64,000 bases of DNA from Labilithrix luteola (GCF_001263205.1 NZ_CP012333.1:11141501-11205500), one strand, 5' to 3'. Counted from the first letter of the stretch, positions 35,235 through 44,724 are shown. Made by a program: numbers and translations. The notes: a model not told the origin generated them from the sequence alone.

Positions 35235-35467
35235 ATGCCCTTCGGATAGGCAGAATTTTCACAGGAAGGTAGGAAGAACGGAAGGATTTAAAAATCGCCC
35301 GGCGTAAGCGCCAAACTGCGCTTGCTAGGGAATTGAATGCCCCGATGACGACGCCGTGTCGACTTGCCCTCTCCGCCAAAAAGACTTCCGACCTTCCGAC
35401 CTTCCTGTGAAAAATCTCGGGTCGAATCCATCGGTGTTTGATGGATGTCTGTTTATCCGAACGGCAT
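35235..35467. repeat. two-block inverted repeat filling the pilB-pilT gap
   Basis: The left side (35235-35287) carries ATGCCCTTCGGATAGGCAGA and then TTTTCACAGGAAGGTAGGAAG. The right side (35383-35467), read on the other strand, carries ATGCCGTTCGGATAAACAGA and, after a 33-base insert, TTTTTCACAGGAAGGTCGG. So both blocks occur in the same order on opposite strands. The insert in the right copy is itself a 7-bp hairpin, ATCCATC-GGTGTTT-GATGGAT (35426-35446). The region ends 5 bases from the pilB stop. It could be a MITE-like insertion, an RNA stem that reduces read-through from pilB to pilT, or a twin binding site. Confidence 0.65.
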
Positions 35468-35472
35468 AGGCG

Positions 35473-37179
35473 TCAGTCTGCCATCGTGACGCGGAGGATT
35501 TCCTCCGTCGTCGTGACTCCGTCGAGCACCTTGCCGATGCCCGACATTCGGAGAGTCATCATGCCTTGCTTGATCGCGGCGGCCTTGAGCTCCGCAGTCG
35601 ACGAGCCCTGGAGAACGAGCTCCTTGAGCGTGTCGTTGAAGCGCATGACTTCGTAGAGAGCCACGCGGCCTTTGTAGCCCGTGCCGTTGCACGTGCGGCA
35701 GCCGAAGCCTTTCACGAGACGACCCGGCGCGGCTTGGATCTGCGCCGGCGTGAAGCCGACCTCCTGCAGCGCCGCGGGGTCGATCTGGATCTGCTGCCGG
35801 CAGTCGCCACACACCTTACGCGCGAGACGCTGGGCGAGAACGAGGTTGACCGACGCCGTGATGAGGAACGGCTCGACACCCATGTTGAGGAGACGCGAGA
35901 TCGTTGCCGGAGCGTCGTTCGTGTGGAGCGTCGAGAGAACCATGTGGCCGGTGAGCGCGGCCTTGACCGCGATTTCCGCGGTCTCGAAGTCACGGATCTC
36001 GCCGACCATGATGATGTCGGGGTCCTGACGGAGGAACGAGCGGAGCGCCGCGGCGAAGTTCAGGCCGATCGAGTCCTGCATCTGCACCTGGTTGATGCCG
36101 TGCAGGTTGTATTCGACCGGGTCTTCGGCGGTGCTGATGTTCGTGTCGGGCTGATTGAGCTCGCTGAGCGCCGAGTAGAGCGTCGTCGTCTTTCCCGAAC
36201 CCGTGGGCCCCGTGACGAGCACCATGCCCCAGGGCTGGTTGATGGCCCACTTGAAGTCCTCGAGGGGCTTCACGTCGAAGCCGAGCTTCGTCATGTCGAG
36301 CTGGAGGTTGCCCTTGTCGAGGAGGCGCATGACGATCTTCTCGCCCCACAGGGTCGGAAGAATGCTCACGCGGAAGTCCATCTCGCGGCCCTTGCCGAGC
36401 TTCAGCTTGATACGACCGTCTTGCGGGAGCCGGCGCTCGGCGATGTCGAGCGAGCTCATGATCTTCAGACGGCTGACGATCGCGTTCTTCAACTTGAGGG
36501 GCGGCGTCATCTCTTCGACGAGCACGCCGTCGACGCGGTAACGCACGCGGAGCCGCTTTTCGTAGGGCTCGATGTGAATGTCGCTCGCGCCCTTCTTGAT
36601 GGCGTTGAGCAGGATCATGTTCACGAGACGAACGACGGGAGCGTCTTCGCTGGCGCGCTCGAGCTCGAGGGCGTTGAGATCTTCTTCGTCGCCGGTGAAC
36701 TCGATCTCCGACTCGTCGAAGCCGGCCATGACCTCCTCGTACGAGGGGCCGACCGAGTAATAACGCTCGACGGCGGCGAGGATGGCCGCCTCGCTCGCGA
36801 TGACCGGCTCGATGTTGTAGCCGGTGAGGAACTTCAGGTCGTCGATGGCGTGGAGGTTCGTCGGGTCGGCCATCGCCACGATGAGCGAGCTACCCGCGCG
36901 CGAGACCGGGATGACCCGGTGCTTCTCGCACTGGTCCTTCGACACCAGCTTCAGGATCTCGGCGTCGATCTCGTACTCTTCGAGATTGATCGTCGGGACG
37001 CGGTACTGCTGAGACAGGAAGTTGGTGATTTCCTGGTCACTGATGAAGCCGAGCTTCGCCAGCGTGTAACCCAGGTTCTGCCCGGAGCGATTCTGCTCGT
37101 CCTGCGCCTGCCGCAGCTGCGTGAGCGAGATCAGCTTCTCTCGAACGAGCAGCTCACCGAGCCTGTTCTGGTTCGCCAT
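35473..37179 (-). CDS. pilB: type IV pilus assembly ATPase PilB
   Basis: 568 residues from the ATG at 37179 (MANQNRLGELLVREKLISL); a TTG four codons earlier is possible. An N-terminal GSPII_E/MshEN-type domain (about 1-150, GYTLAKLGFISDQEI) precedes the ATPase: Walker A GPTGSGKT, Asp box, Walker B IIMVGEIRDFETAEIAV and His box LSTLHTNDA. A tetra-cysteine zinc clasp typical of PilB is intact: CGDC and, about 37 residues later, CRTC followed by NGTGYKGR. It drives pilus extension and works opposite to PilT. It is divergent from the FHA gene at 37343 with a 163-base promoter region. Confidence 0.96.
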   Translation of the reverse strand: MANQNRLGELLVREKLISLTQLRQAQDEQNRSGQNLGYTLAKLGFISDQEITNFLSQQYRVPTINLEEYEIDAEILKLVSKDQCEKHRVIPVSRAGSSLIVAMADPTNLHAIDDLKFLTGYNIEPVIASEAAILAAVERYYSVGPSYEEVMAGFDESEIEFTGDEEDLNALELERASEDAPVVRLVNMILLNAIKKGASDIHIEPYEKRLRVRYRVDGVLVEEMTPPLKLKNAIVSRLKIMSSLDIAERRLPQDGRIKLKLGKGREMDFRVSILPTLWGEKIVMRLLDKGNLQLDMTKLGFDVKPLEDFKWAINQPWGMVLVTGPTGSGKTTTLYSALSELNQPDTNISTAEDPVEYNLHGINQVQMQDSIGLNFAAALRSFLRQDPDIIMVGEIRDFETAEIAVKAALTGHMVLSTLHTNDAPATISRLLNMGVEPFLITASVNLVLAQRLARKVCGDCRQQIQIDPAALQEVGFTPAQIQAAPGRLVKGFGCRTCNGTGYKGRVALYEVMRFNDTLKELVLQGSSTAELKAAAIKQGMMTLRMSGIGKVLDGVTTTEEILRVTMAD

Positions 37180-37342
37180 GTTTGGGGACAAAGCGTCGAT
37201 GATGCGACGGGATACGTCAATGGGCTCGCAGCACCGACGTGCGTGGTGACGTTCACGCCGGCCTTTCGAGAGGGTGACGCCGTCCGTCCGATCGCAGGGG
37301 CACCAGGAGTTGCAGCGTTGTGGCAGACTGTGGGTCCGCCGA

Positions 37343-38548
37343 ATGCCGACCTTCTTCGACCGCTTCTTCGGAAAAGGACGCGCCGCGACGGCCGCTCAGG
37401 CCGCCGAGCTGCGAGGGGACCTCGCCAAGGCAGCTGAGCTCTACGGCGAGGCCGACCTGCCGGAGGAAGCCGCGCGGGTCATCCTCCTCCGCGGCGACAG
37501 CGAGACCGATCCGCGGGCGCGCCTCCAGTTCTTCGCCCAAGCCCGCCAGTTCGCACCGGCCGACTCGGACATCCACAACGAAGCCCGAAGAAAGCGGGCA
37601 GAGCTCCTGCTCGCGCTTGCCGGCGACGCGACCGTGAGCGCTGTGGCTCGCCACGACGTGCTCGAGGCCGCGAAGGACCTCGAAGCGGTCGGCGAGCCGC
37701 TCAGGGCCGCCGAAGCCTATGCGCGCGCCGGCGACAAGGAGGGCGAAGCGCGGGCGCTCCAGGCGGCGGGCGACGTCGAGCGCCTCGAGTTCCTCTTGTC
37801 GACCGAGCAGCACAAGGAGCGCATCTCCCGCGCACGTGACGACCGCACGAAAGACGTCGACCTGCTCATCGCGTGCGGCCGACGGCGCGAAGCGCTCGGT
37901 GCGCTCGACGAGCTCCTGCGCGAGATCCACAAGACGTCGAACGGAGACTTCGGCGTGCGTGTCGACGAGACGTCGCTCCGAGAGCGCGCCAACGGACTGC
38001 GCGCCCGCAAGATCGAGGCGCCCATCGTGGAGGTCGAGATCGGCGAGAGCCACGTCCGGCTCGTGCTCGGACGCGAGATCGTGATCGGCCGGAGCGAGGG
38101 CACCATCCGCGTCAGCTCCAACGCCATCAGCCGCCAGCACCTCCGGATCTTCCGCGAGGGCGACGCCGTCGTGGTACGCGATCTCGAGAGCCGGAACGGC
38201 ACGCAGCTCCGGGGCGTGAACCTCGCGGGCACCTTTCCCATCCACGAGGGCCTCGAGTTGAAGCTCGGACGCGAAGTCCCTCTACGAATCACGCCGAGCG
38301 AGGCGCTGCCGGGTGCCATCGAGATCGAGGTCGCCGGTCAGCGGTATCTCGCCACGCTCGGCCCGACGAACCTGCCCGCCTTCGGATTCGAGCTGGTTGC
38401 CGGTCCTGACGGTTGGGTGGAGCTGCTCGCGCGGCACCCGGCGTTCCAGGGCGACGTCGAACTCGTGGGACAGACGACACTTCTCGCGGGTGACGCCATC
38501 GCCACGACGCGGGGTGGTGCACCGGCGATCCGGTTCGTGAGCACCTGA
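37343..38548 (+). CDS. helical-repeat protein with FHA domain
   Basis: 401 residues from ATG 37343 (MPTFFDRFFGKGRAATAAQ). The first 220 residues are alpha-helical, TPR/SEL1-like (AELRGDLAKAAELYGEADLP). An FHA phosphothreonine-binding domain lies at about 234-305 with the conserved GRSEGTIRVSSNAISRQHL and RDLESRNGTQLRG. The final 90 residues form another beta domain (PAFGFELVAGPDGWVELLA), possibly FHA-like or PH-like. It should bind phosphorylated partners, plausibly in a Ser/Thr kinase network; such a kinase lies 5 kb downstream at 43305. Its shared promoter region with pilB suggests a link to motility control, which is inference. Confidence 0.85.
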   Translation: MPTFFDRFFGKGRAATAAQAAELRGDLAKAAELYGEADLPEEAARVILLRGDSETDPRARLQFFAQARQFAPADSDIHNEARRKRAELLLALAGDATVSAVARHDVLEAAKDLEAVGEPLRAAEAYARAGDKEGEARALQAAGDVERLEFLLSTEQHKERISRARDDRTKDVDLLIACGRRREALGALDELLREIHKTSNGDFGVRVDETSLRERANGLRARKIEAPIVEVEIGESHVRLVLGREIVIGRSEGTIRVSSNAISRQHLRIFREGDAVVVRDLESRNGTQLRGVNLAGTFPIHEGLELKLGREVPLRITPSEALPGAIEIEVAGQRYLATLGPTNLPAFGFELVAGPDGWVELLARHPAFQGDVELVGQTTLLAGDAIATTRGGAPAIRFVST

Positions 38549-38642
38549 GCGCGCCTTCCGAGCCGCAAATCACGCGCTATTTTCGATCCCGAGACAAAGA
38601 AATGACGGGTCTATTTTCGGCCGCGAACTACTGTGTGGGCCC

Positions 38643-40058
38643 ATGTCGGTCTCGCGCAGGCTTGGTCAAGCTTCTCTCGCTATCGTCACGCTTCTCGGAG
38701 CGGCCGTAGGCGCCTGCGCGTCGTCGGGTTCGGGGGAAGGAACCGAGTCCCCGTCGCCGAGCTCGTCGACCACGACGCCGCCGACCACGACGAACAAGAC
38801 CGACGATCCGATCCCCGATCAGCCCGACAAGGCGATCACGAAGGACGGCCAGCTCCTCTTCGCGGACGGCGCGCCGATCGTCGGCCTCGACTACGCGTCG
38901 GGCGATACGAAGGGCACGACCGACGCGACCGGCAAGTTCACGTACGAAGACGGCAACACGATCAAGTTCAGCCTCGGCGACATGATCTTCGGAGAGCCGA
39001 AGGGCGCCGCGATTCTCACGCCGTACCAGCTGGCGGCCTCGGTCACGTGCGACGACACCGATCCGGTCAAAGTGCTCGTCGGTCTCCTCGAAACCCTCGA
39101 CCAGGACAACAACGCGGCGAACGGCATCACGCTGCCGAAGGTCACGGCGGGCGGCACGGCCAAGGCGCTCATCCAGGCAACGGCCGAGGAGATCAACGCG
39201 TTCGTCGCGGCAAACGCGCCCGGCAAGACGCTCCCCGCCGCCGCCGACGGCCTCAAGGCGTTCATCACCGTCTTCGACGCGGAGGCCTACACGGCCGGCG
39301 GTGCGTTGGAAAAATTCGCGATCACCACCGCTCCCGTTCGCTCCCAGGGCGTCGCGACGGACGGGACGAACGTCTACTTCTCAGGCAACTACGGCTTCGA
39401 CATCACCGACCCGGTCACCCTTGCGAGCAAGAAGTCGAACGCGCTCGCGATCCCCGGCGAGCTGATGCTCGCGGGCAGTGATCACATCGGCGACATCGAC
39501 GTCTGGAACGGTACGATCTACGCGCCCATCGAAGACAGCAACGGTTACAAGCACCCCAAGATCGTTCTCTACGATGCGGCCTCGCTCCAGGCCGGAACTC
39601 AGTACGACATCCCGACGACGTTGCAGAGCGAAGGCGTTCCGTGGGTCGCCGTCGACGGTCCGCGCGGGTTCGCATACATGGCTGAGTGGACCACCACGCC
39701 GGTCATCCACGTCTTCGACCTCGCGACGATGACGTTCAAGCACGACATCGCGCTCTCGAAGACGCTCGGGCGCATCCAGGGTGGGAAGGTCTACAAGGGG
39801 CTCCTCTACTTCTCGATGGACGACGCGAACAAGACCGTCGGCAAGATCCATCTCGCCACCGGCATGGTGATGGACCTCTTCACCATCAACATCTCGACGA
39901 TCGAGCTCGAAGGCCTCGTGCTCTATCCGCGCGCGGCGGACGGCTCGATGCTCCACACCCTCGACATCGACCGCAGCGGCGGCAAGCTCCAAGCGAACCC
40001 CGAGTACCGCCACTTCAAGGCCACGAAAGAGCCGCTCCGCTGGAAGGCGTGCCCCTGA
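38643..40058 (+). CDS. lipoprotein with adhesin-type Ig fold and beta-propeller
   Basis: 471 residues. Lipobox VGAC (Cys about 25), then a Ser/Thr/Pro-rich linker of about 30 residues. Residues 75-110 (LDYASGDTKGTTDATGKFTY ... IKFSLGDMIFG) match the small Ig-like module common in bacterial adhesins. Residues 110-230 are helical. The C-terminal 240 residues look like a propeller of NHL/quinoprotein type, with repeated strands such as SQGVATDGTNVYFSGNYG and VPWVAVDGPRGFAYMAEW. No catalytic motif is visible. Probably surface-exposed and binding. The start ATG 38643 has no strong ribosome binding site, but the signal peptide supports it. Confidence 0.75.
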   Translation: MSVSRRLGQASLAIVTLLGAAVGACASSGSGEGTESPSPSSSTTTPPTTTNKTDDPIPDQPDKAITKDGQLLFADGAPIVGLDYASGDTKGTTDATGKFTYEDGNTIKFSLGDMIFGEPKGAAILTPYQLAASVTCDDTDPVKVLVGLLETLDQDNNAANGITLPKVTAGGTAKALIQATAEEINAFVAANAPGKTLPAAADGLKAFITVFDAEAYTAGGALEKFAITTAPVRSQGVATDGTNVYFSGNYGFDITDPVTLASKKSNALAIPGELMLAGSDHIGDIDVWNGTIYAPIEDSNGYKHPKIVLYDAASLQAGTQYDIPTTLQSEGVPWVAVDGPRGFAYMAEWTTTPVIHVFDLATMTFKHDIALSKTLGRIQGGKVYKGLLYFSMDDANKTVGKIHLATGMVMDLFTINISTIELEGLVLYPRAADGSMLHTLDIDRSGGKLQANPEYRHFKATKEPLRWKACP

Positions 40059-40156
40059 GGCGACGTGGATCGATCGCTTCCGTGCGCTGAGGCGCTGGCG
40101 ATCCAGTGCCCGGCGCACGCGCGGGAAATAGGCCGCGCGCACTCGCGAAGAAGGGC

Positions 40157-40357
40157 ATGCAGAAGACGGCGAAGTGGCTCGGCCGCGGAAGCCTCGCCGG
40201 CGTCGGCGCGCTCTTCGTCTACACGCTCGCTACGAAGAAAAGCCTGCGTGAGGTGATGGAGACGCTCGTTCCCGAGGAATGCGTCTCCACGTACGACTTC
40301 CTCACGCGCTCGCCGAACGCGTCGTCGCCAGTGACGCAAGCAACGCAATCGAAGTAG
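40157..40357 (+). CDS. small membrane-anchored protein (66 aa), hypothetical
   Basis: 66 residues from ATG 40157, preceded by GAAGAAGG at about 40147-40154. A basic start (MQKTAKWLGRG) runs into one short hydrophobic segment (SLAGVGALFVYTLA). A soluble tail follows with a single Cys (LVPEECVSTYDFLTRSP). The composition fits a real small gene. No function is recognised. It lies between a lipoprotein and the amidohydrolase, 67 bases before the latter's start, and may share its transcript. Confidence 0.45.
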   Translation: MQKTAKWLGRGSLAGVGALFVYTLATKKSLREVMETLVPEECVSTYDFLTRSPNASSPVTQATQSK

Positions 40358-40424
40358 CTCGGAAGCATCGCGTCACGCGTCCTTCACGCTCGCGCCGCAC
40401 GGAAGGCACGCGTACGATGGGTGC

Positions 40425-41705
40425 ATGAGCTCGCCCAGCACGTCGACGGATCACGCCGCAGATCGCGCCGCAACTCACTTGGCCATCAACGGAGATCGCC
40501 TGTGGACCTCGTTGATGGAACTTGCACGTATCGGCGGTACGCCGAAAGGCGGGGTGTGCCGTTTGGCGCTGACCGATCTGGATCGTCAGGGCCGTGATCT
40601 GGTCGTGTCGTGGGCCAAGAAGGCCGGCATGACCGTCACGATCGACAAGATCGGAAACGTGTTCATGCGCCGCGCGGGCAAGAACCCGAACCTCCCACCG
40701 ATCGCCTGCGGAAGCCACATCGACACGCAGCCCACCGGCGGCAAGTTCGACGGCAACTATGGCGTGCTCGCTGGCCTCGAGGTCGTTCGGACGCTCAACG
40801 ACCACGGCATCGAGACCGACGCGCCGATCGAGGTGATCTTCTGGACGAACGAAGAGGGCTCGCGCTTCGTCCCCGTCATGATGGGCTCGGGCGTGTTCGC
40901 CGGCGCGTTCAGCCTCGAGTCGGTCTACGCCGCGAAGGACGTCGAGGGAAAGACCGTCAAAGAGGAGCTCGAACGCATCGGCTACGTGGGTGACGAAGAG
41001 CCGGGGAAGCATCCGCTCGGCGCGTACTTCGAGGCTCACATCGAGCAAGGCCCGGTGCTCGAAGATGCGAACGTGACCATCGGCGTCGTGACCGGTGTGC
41101 TCGGATTGCGCTGGTACGACTGCGTGGTCAACGGCATGGAAGCCCACGCGGGCCCCACGCCCATGGCCCTCCGCAAAGACGCCTTGCAGGTGGCCGCGCG
41201 CATCATGCAGGAGACGGTGGCGATCGCGCTCCGCTATCCGCCTTACGGGCGCGGCACCGTCGGCTTCGTGCAGAACTTCCCGAACAGCCGCAACGTCATC
41301 CCCGGGCGTGTGTCCTTCTCGATCGATCTTCGCAACGTCGACAGCGAGCGCCTCGACAAGATGGACGCCGAAATCCGCGCATTCATCGCGAAGACCGCCG
41401 AGGAATCGGGCCTGTCGATCTCGCTCGAGCAGGTCTCGTACTTCCCGCCCTGCCCCTTCGAGAAGGGCTGCGTCGACGCCGTCGAGAGCGGCGCGAAGAA
41501 GCTCGGCTACTCGTACATGAACGCGGTGTCGGGCGCCGGGCACGACGCGGTGTACATGGCTCGCCTCGCGCCGGCCGGCATGATTTTCGTGCCGTGCAAA
41601 GACGGCATCAGCCACAACGAGATCGAAGACGCGAAGCCGGAGCACCTCGAGGCCGGCTGCAACGTGCTCTTGCACGCGATGCTCGACCGCGCCCGCGCGC
41701 GCTGA
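40425..41705 (+). CDS. M20-family Zn amidohydrolase (N-carbamoyl-amino acid hydrolase / allantoate amidohydrolase type)
   Basis: 426 residues, normal length. The M20 metal and catalytic motifs are present: GSHIDTQPTGGKFDGNYGVL (about 90-109, with the bridging Asp), FWTNEEGSRF (catalytic Glu and metal Glu), EAHIEQGPVLE with a metal His, the lid segment EAHAGPTPMALRKDAL and GAGHDAVYMA near the end, followed by CKDGISHNE. These features mark the hydantoinase/carbamoylase subfamily: AmaB/HyuC, beta-ureidopropionase or allantoate amidohydrolase. The substrate cannot be fixed from sequence because no pyrimidine, purine or hydantoin genes are adjacent. Cytosolic, probably dimeric. Confidence 0.88.
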   Translation: MSSPSTSTDHAADRAATHLAINGDRLWTSLMELARIGGTPKGGVCRLALTDLDRQGRDLVVSWAKKAGMTVTIDKIGNVFMRRAGKNPNLPPIACGSHIDTQPTGGKFDGNYGVLAGLEVVRTLNDHGIETDAPIEVIFWTNEEGSRFVPVMMGSGVFAGAFSLESVYAAKDVEGKTVKEELERIGYVGDEEPGKHPLGAYFEAHIEQGPVLEDANVTIGVVTGVLGLRWYDCVVNGMEAHAGPTPMALRKDALQVAARIMQETVAIALRYPPYGRGTVGFVQNFPNSRNVIPGRVSFSIDLRNVDSERLDKMDAEIRAFIAKTAEESGLSISLEQVSYFPPCPFEKGCVDAVESGAKKLGYSYMNAVSGAGHDAVYMARLAPAGMIFVPCKDGISHNEIEDAKPEHLEAGCNVLLHAMLDRARAR

Positions 41706-41724
41706 GGGCGCCTTCGAATCGACG

Positions 41725-43086
41725 TCAGGGAATCGAAACTCCGACCACGTCGAGTGCGCCGGAGTTTTCCTGCGTCCAGTAGACGGCCTTGTGGCCCGGC
41801 GTCGACATTCCGCCGAGGAAGGTCCTCACGGCCGCCTTCGTCGTCACGTCGTGCCAGCTCGAGGCCCACTTCGTGCCGTCCCACGCCACGGTTTTGACCG
41901 TGCGCGCGGCGCCGACGTCGATCGCGTACAGCGAGAACGTGCTGCCCTCGCCGACGAGCACGAGGCCTCCTCCGACGAGTGGCGTCATCGCCGGAATCGT
42001 TCCACCGGGCTGCCACGTCGTGCCCGTGAACCTGGCGTGCTCGAAACCGACCGATGCCGCGTAGCGCACGGCGTGCATCTCCGTGTCGCTCACGCGGAAC
42101 ACCGACCAGTCGTTGTAGTTCTGCGTCGCATCGACCGCGAAGACCGCGCCCCCGGTCCAGGAACCCGACGCATACACCCCGAACGCGAGGTTCGGAGGGT
42201 CAGGCTCCGCCTCTGCGTTCTCAGCGACCCAGAGAAGGCCGCCCGAGGTGAGAGGAACGAGCGTCTGCGCATTGATCCAACTCTTCGGGAAATAGAACTC
42301 GTCTTGGATGGGAGCTTGCGACGAGAAGCTGGTTCCGGATTCGGAGCCGAAACGCCAAACGGCCCCGTTGAACGTGCCCCCATCGGAGACGAGATCGAGC
42401 GCATCGACGACGATGTTGCCGCCCGCGGTGAGGATGGTCGTCGCCGGACCGCCGACGGTGGTTTTCGGTGCGCCGATGCTGCTCACTGTACGAGGGGCGT
42501 CGAAGGCGATGACGTCGCTCGGCAGTGTGGCCCGCGCATGCACGTGCGTTGCGCCGGAGCCGTCGAAACACGCGATCGCGGCATGCACGACAGCCGCGTT
42601 CGGCATCGCGGCGATGCCGACGTTTCGACCGTCGCTGCCGTGCGCGACGGGCATCGCCAAGGTGTGCGCCGACGACCAGCTCTTGAAGTCCTTCGACGAG
42701 AACGCGGCAAAGTCCTTCGTCCCGGACAGCGTGAAGAACCAATACGTGTCGTTCGGCTTCACGAAGACGAGGTGCTGCTGCTGCGCGTTGCCTGACGGCG
42801 CGGCGATACCAGCGCCCGAAACGATGACGACAGGGTCGGGATAGCCGGACGATCCACCCTCACCGTCCGCATCCGAAGCGTCGTTCCCTCCACCGCCGTC
42901 ATCGAACGGTCCGCCATCGCTCGATGGCGAGCCATCTCCACCACCGGCGTCGGGTCCCGCGGAGGCGTCGGCTCCCGTGAGGCCGGGCGACACGTCGCCG
43001 CCTGACAGGCCACTCGTATCGACCAGGGCGGAACAACCAGCCGCGGCCGCTGCGAGCAGCGCGAAAACCGATAGACGATTTTGCAT
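41725..43086 (-). CDS. lipoprotein with Gly/Asp-rich linker and propeller-like domain, unknown function
   Basis: 453 residues from the ATG at 43086 (MQNRLSVFALLAAAAAGC); a longer frame exists but lacks sense. Lipobox AAAGC with Cys 18. Residues 25-80 are a flexible Gly/Asp/Ser linker (SSDGGPFDDGGGGNDASDAD). The rest alternates short beta strands with Trp/Phe motifs (NDTYWFFTLSGTKDFAAFS; WSVFRVSDTEMHAVRYAAS), suggesting a BNR/sialidase-like six- or seven-blade propeller, but Asp-box motifs are not clear. Convergent with the amidohydrolase, with 19 bases between stops. Probably anchored in the outer membrane. Confidence 0.7.
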   Translation of the reverse strand: MQNRLSVFALLAAAAAGCSALVDTSGLSGGDVSPGLTGADASAGPDAGGGDGSPSSDGGPFDDGGGGNDASDADGEGGSSGYPDPVVIVSGAGIAAPSGNAQQQHLVFVKPNDTYWFFTLSGTKDFAAFSSKDFKSWSSAHTLAMPVAHGSDGRNVGIAAMPNAAVVHAAIACFDGSGATHVHARATLPSDVIAFDAPRTVSSIGAPKTTVGGPATTILTAGGNIVVDALDLVSDGGTFNGAVWRFGSESGTSFSSQAPIQDEFYFPKSWINAQTLVPLTSGGLLWVAENAEAEPDPPNLAFGVYASGSWTGGAVFAVDATQNYNDWSVFRVSDTEMHAVRYAASVGFEHARFTGTTWQPGGTIPAMTPLVGGGLVLVGEGSTFSLYAIDVGAARTVKTVAWDGTKWASSWHDVTTKAAVRTFLGGMSTPGHKAVYWTQENSGALDVVGVSIP

Positions 43087-43304
43087 CGAAGCTTCAAACG
43101 CGAGCGTATCAGAAGGAACGCCCCGTTCGCGCATGTCGACCGATCGTTCGACGCGTTGTCGAGAAACCGTCCACGCGGGCTAGACTGCCTTTTCCACGGC
43201 CGCGCTTCCATAAGTAGAATTCACCAGCAATCTCGGCGGCTACGGCGGCGGCGATGGGAGCTCGCCACGCCGCCTTCGAGTCGTGCCACATTGGGGAGCG
43301 CGTC

Positions 43305-44585
43305 ATGGGGTTCTGGTCGTTCTTGAAAGGCAAGCCGGAGAGCCCGGAGAGCGCGCGCCCGGCGACCACGACGACGACGGCGACCATCAAGCCCGTCATC
43401 GCGAAGCCGGCCCCGGCCGCGCAAGCGCCGGTCGACCCCCTCGGAACCGGCCTGCCGCCGGACATCGCCCGCCTCACACGCGCAGGGCTCGCCGGCGGCC
43501 CCACGAGCGACGAAGCCATTGCGCTGCTCGCCGAACTGCGAAGGACGCCCGACGAAGCACGTGCCGTCGAGGAGCTCGCGCGCACGTCGCAGATTCGTCC
43601 CCTGCCCGAGCCGCTGCTGCTCGCGCTCGGATCGGCGATGGTCGATCGCGGAGAGCCGGAGGCCGCCACACGCGTGCTGGCCAATGCAGGCTCGTCCGCC
43701 GCGCTCGTCCTTCGCGCCGATCTCGCCGAGCAAAAGGGCGACGTCGCCACGGCGCTCGCGCTCATCGAACGCGTACTCTTGCGCGATCTCGATCACTACG
43801 GAGCCCGTGAGCGGCATCGACGCTTTCGCACGGCGCTCGGCTTCGAGGTCGAACAGAAAGCGACGACGAGCGGCGTCACCGTCGTCACGCGCGAGCCCGA
43901 TGCGCCGTTCGACTTGCTCCGTGAGGTCGGTCGCGGCGGCGCCGGTGCGGTCTACGAAGCCGTCGACCGCGAGCTCGGTCGTCACGTGGCGCTCAAGGTC
44001 TATCACCAGCCGGAGCGCGATCGCGCGCAGCTCGCTCACGAGGCGAGGGTCGCCGTCGCACTCGAAGGCCCCGGCGTGGTTCGCGTGTTCGACGTCGATC
44101 CCGATCACGGCTGGCTCGCGCTCGAGTGGGCCTCGCTCGGCACGCTCCGCGAGCACATTCACCGGAAAGATCTGACGAAGCTCCTGCCCATCGAACGCTG
44201 GGCGCTTCCCCTCGCCTCGGCGCTCGCGCGCGTCCACGCCGCCGGCTGGGTCCATCATGACGTGAAGCCGGCCAACGTGCTCGTCGCACGGGGCGGCGCT
44301 CCGATCCTCACGGACTTCGGAACCGCGAAGAAGATCGGCGAGCCGAGTCCTCCGGGCAGCCTCGGCTACGTGTCACCGGAGCGCATGGCAGGCCGGGCGA
44401 GCGAGCCGCGTGACGACGTCTACGGCTTCGGTCGCGTGCTCGAAGACGTGCTTCACGTCGTGACCGACGAATCGATCGCACGACGCTTCCGCTCGTTCGC
44501 GAGCGCATGCACGGGCCCTGATTCCGGTCGTCCCATGGACGGCCGCGCGCTCGTCACCCGTCTTCGCGTCGAGTTCCCTGGCTGA
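43305..44585 (+). CDS. Hanks-type Ser/Thr protein kinase with N-terminal helical region
   Basis: 426 residues from ATG 43305 with GGGAG at about 43293-43297. Residues 1-190 are a Thr/Pro-rich stretch plus helical repeats (EPEAATRVLANAGSSAALVL). The kinase domain (about 197-426) shows VGRGGAGAVYEAV, the ATP lysine in HVALKVYH, HHDVKPANVLV (HRD variant with His in place of Arg), TDFGTAKKIG and GYVSPERM. The catalytic Asp, Lys and Asn are kept, so activity is likely; the HHD change indicates loss of the arginine used for activation-loop control. There is no membrane helix, so it is cytosolic. The domain is compact, with a short C-lobe. Confidence 0.87.
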   Translation: MGFWSFLKGKPESPESARPATTTTTATIKPVIAKPAPAAQAPVDPLGTGLPPDIARLTRAGLAGGPTSDEAIALLAELRRTPDEARAVEELARTSQIRPLPEPLLLALGSAMVDRGEPEAATRVLANAGSSAALVLRADLAEQKGDVATALALIERVLLRDLDHYGARERHRRFRTALGFEVEQKATTSGVTVVTREPDAPFDLLREVGRGGAGAVYEAVDRELGRHVALKVYHQPERDRAQLAHEARVAVALEGPGVVRVFDVDPDHGWLALEWASLGTLREHIHRKDLTKLLPIERWALPLASALARVHAAGWVHHDVKPANVLVARGGAPILTDFGTAKKIGEPSPPGSLGYVSPERMAGRASEPRDDVYGFGRVLEDVLHVVTDESIARRFRSFASACTGPDSGRPMDGRALVTRLRVEFPG

Positions 44586-44724
44586 GGTTCGGCATCGCCG
44601 CGAATTCGCGTCGTTCGGCGCTCGAGCGAGCACGAGCGTGACCCCATGTGGGCATTCGGAGCATCCGATCTTCGGATGTTTCTTCGGTTCGGTCGCGCCT
44701 GCCGATGGCGGGTCGGCGAACGAT

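Noticed and set aside
35566..37437. 623-codon open frame on the plus strand over pilB
   Set aside because: Antisense shadow of an unmistakable PilB gene; Arg/Glu-rich with no motif.
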